20,198 nt of DNA from a virus, in IMG/VR virus record IMGVR_UViG_3300031918_000171, positions 1 to 20,198 of that record. One strand, written 5' to 3'. This document shows, piece after piece, positions 20,139-20,198 of the stretch. The notes beneath the pieces are model-generated. The model was not told the DNA's origin. It saw only the letters and a list, made by a program, of their open reading frames with translations, and searched no databases. Every line of letters begins with the position of its first letter. Position 1 is the first letter of the stretch. The position numbers and the translations under genes were made by a program.

Positions 20139-20198
20139 ATGAAAATATATAAAACAAATGAAGACGTTATTAAAGACATTAAAAATGGAGTATTAGCA
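20139..20198 (+). CDS. Start of a further gene, cut by window edge (20 aa visible)
   Basis: A frame opening MKIYKTNEDVIKDIKNGVLA begins in a CATTATG context, 14 bases after the previous stop, and runs off the right edge. The start follows the pattern of its neighbours. Too little is visible to name it. Confidence 0.5.
   Translation, partial: MKIYKTNEDVIKDIKNGVLA

Noticed and set aside
1-20198. Altered genetic code (TAG or TGA as sense)
   Set aside because: TAG ends the large tail protein and a microprotein, TGA ends others, and long genes have no internal reassigned codons. The only internal stop is the TAA in the HNH gene.
1-20198. tRNA genes, CRISPR arrays or a reverse-transcriptase diversity element
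   Set aside because: I found no T-arm-like sequences, no regular repeat-spacer pattern and no reverse transcriptase.

Overview
The window is part of an AT-rich, tailed double-stranded DNA phage genome with a short-tailed (podovirus-type) virion. The left half, on the minus strand, is a packaging and virion cassette. Read in the direction of transcription from about 11.2 kb to 1 it holds a small hypothetical gene, small terminase, large terminase, a broken HNH endonuclease, portal, a small helical protein, a 13-codon basic microgene, a scaffold-like protein, a short unknown, the major capsid protein, a head-tail adaptor-like protein, a large beta-rich tail protein, two paralogous tail-fibre or adhesin genes and the start of a LamG-like protein. 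The right half, on the plus strand, holds a DUF559 endonuclease behind a long structured leader, a roughly 700-bp gene-free regulatory region, a run of small accessory genes (several encoding 32-57 residue membrane proteins), a zinc-ribbon protein, an RtcB-type RNA ligase, a winged-helix replication or regulatory protein, and further small hypotheticals running off the right edge.

Host clues: four promoters have intact TTGACA and TATAAT boxes exactly 17 bp apart and a fifth differs only in its -10, so the host's primary sigma factor probably reads these genes. This also argues against a Bacteroidota host, whose promoters differ. TAA, TGA and TAG all act as stops, so the code is standard. Almost no gene has a Shine-Dalgarno site; starts instead sit in a recurrent (TA)AT-ATG context, often one base after the previous stop (TAATATG). 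Two consensus promoters lie so close to their start codons that the mRNAs should be nearly leaderless. The host therefore probably relies little on Shine-Dalgarno pairing, but I cannot name it.

The most unusual region is 11.2-12.6 kb. Two divergent consensus promoters flank three perfect DnaA-box sequences. The rightward promoter makes a leader of about 280 nt that can fold into successive hairpins, including two adjacent ones whose loops are perfectly complementary over 7 bases (a kissing loop). It ends at the only strong Shine-Dalgarno site attached to a gene in the window, in front of a DUF559 (PD-(D/E)XK-type) endonuclease, and the gene closes with an intrinsic terminator. This looks like a self-contained structured-RNA plus nuclease element of foreign origin. 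The same DnaA-like box recurs at three other promoters (portal, 13.8 kb and rtcB), suggesting a phage-wide regulatory or replication signal. Two copies of a 22-bp dyad at 12.07 and 12.18 kb are candidate repressor operators.
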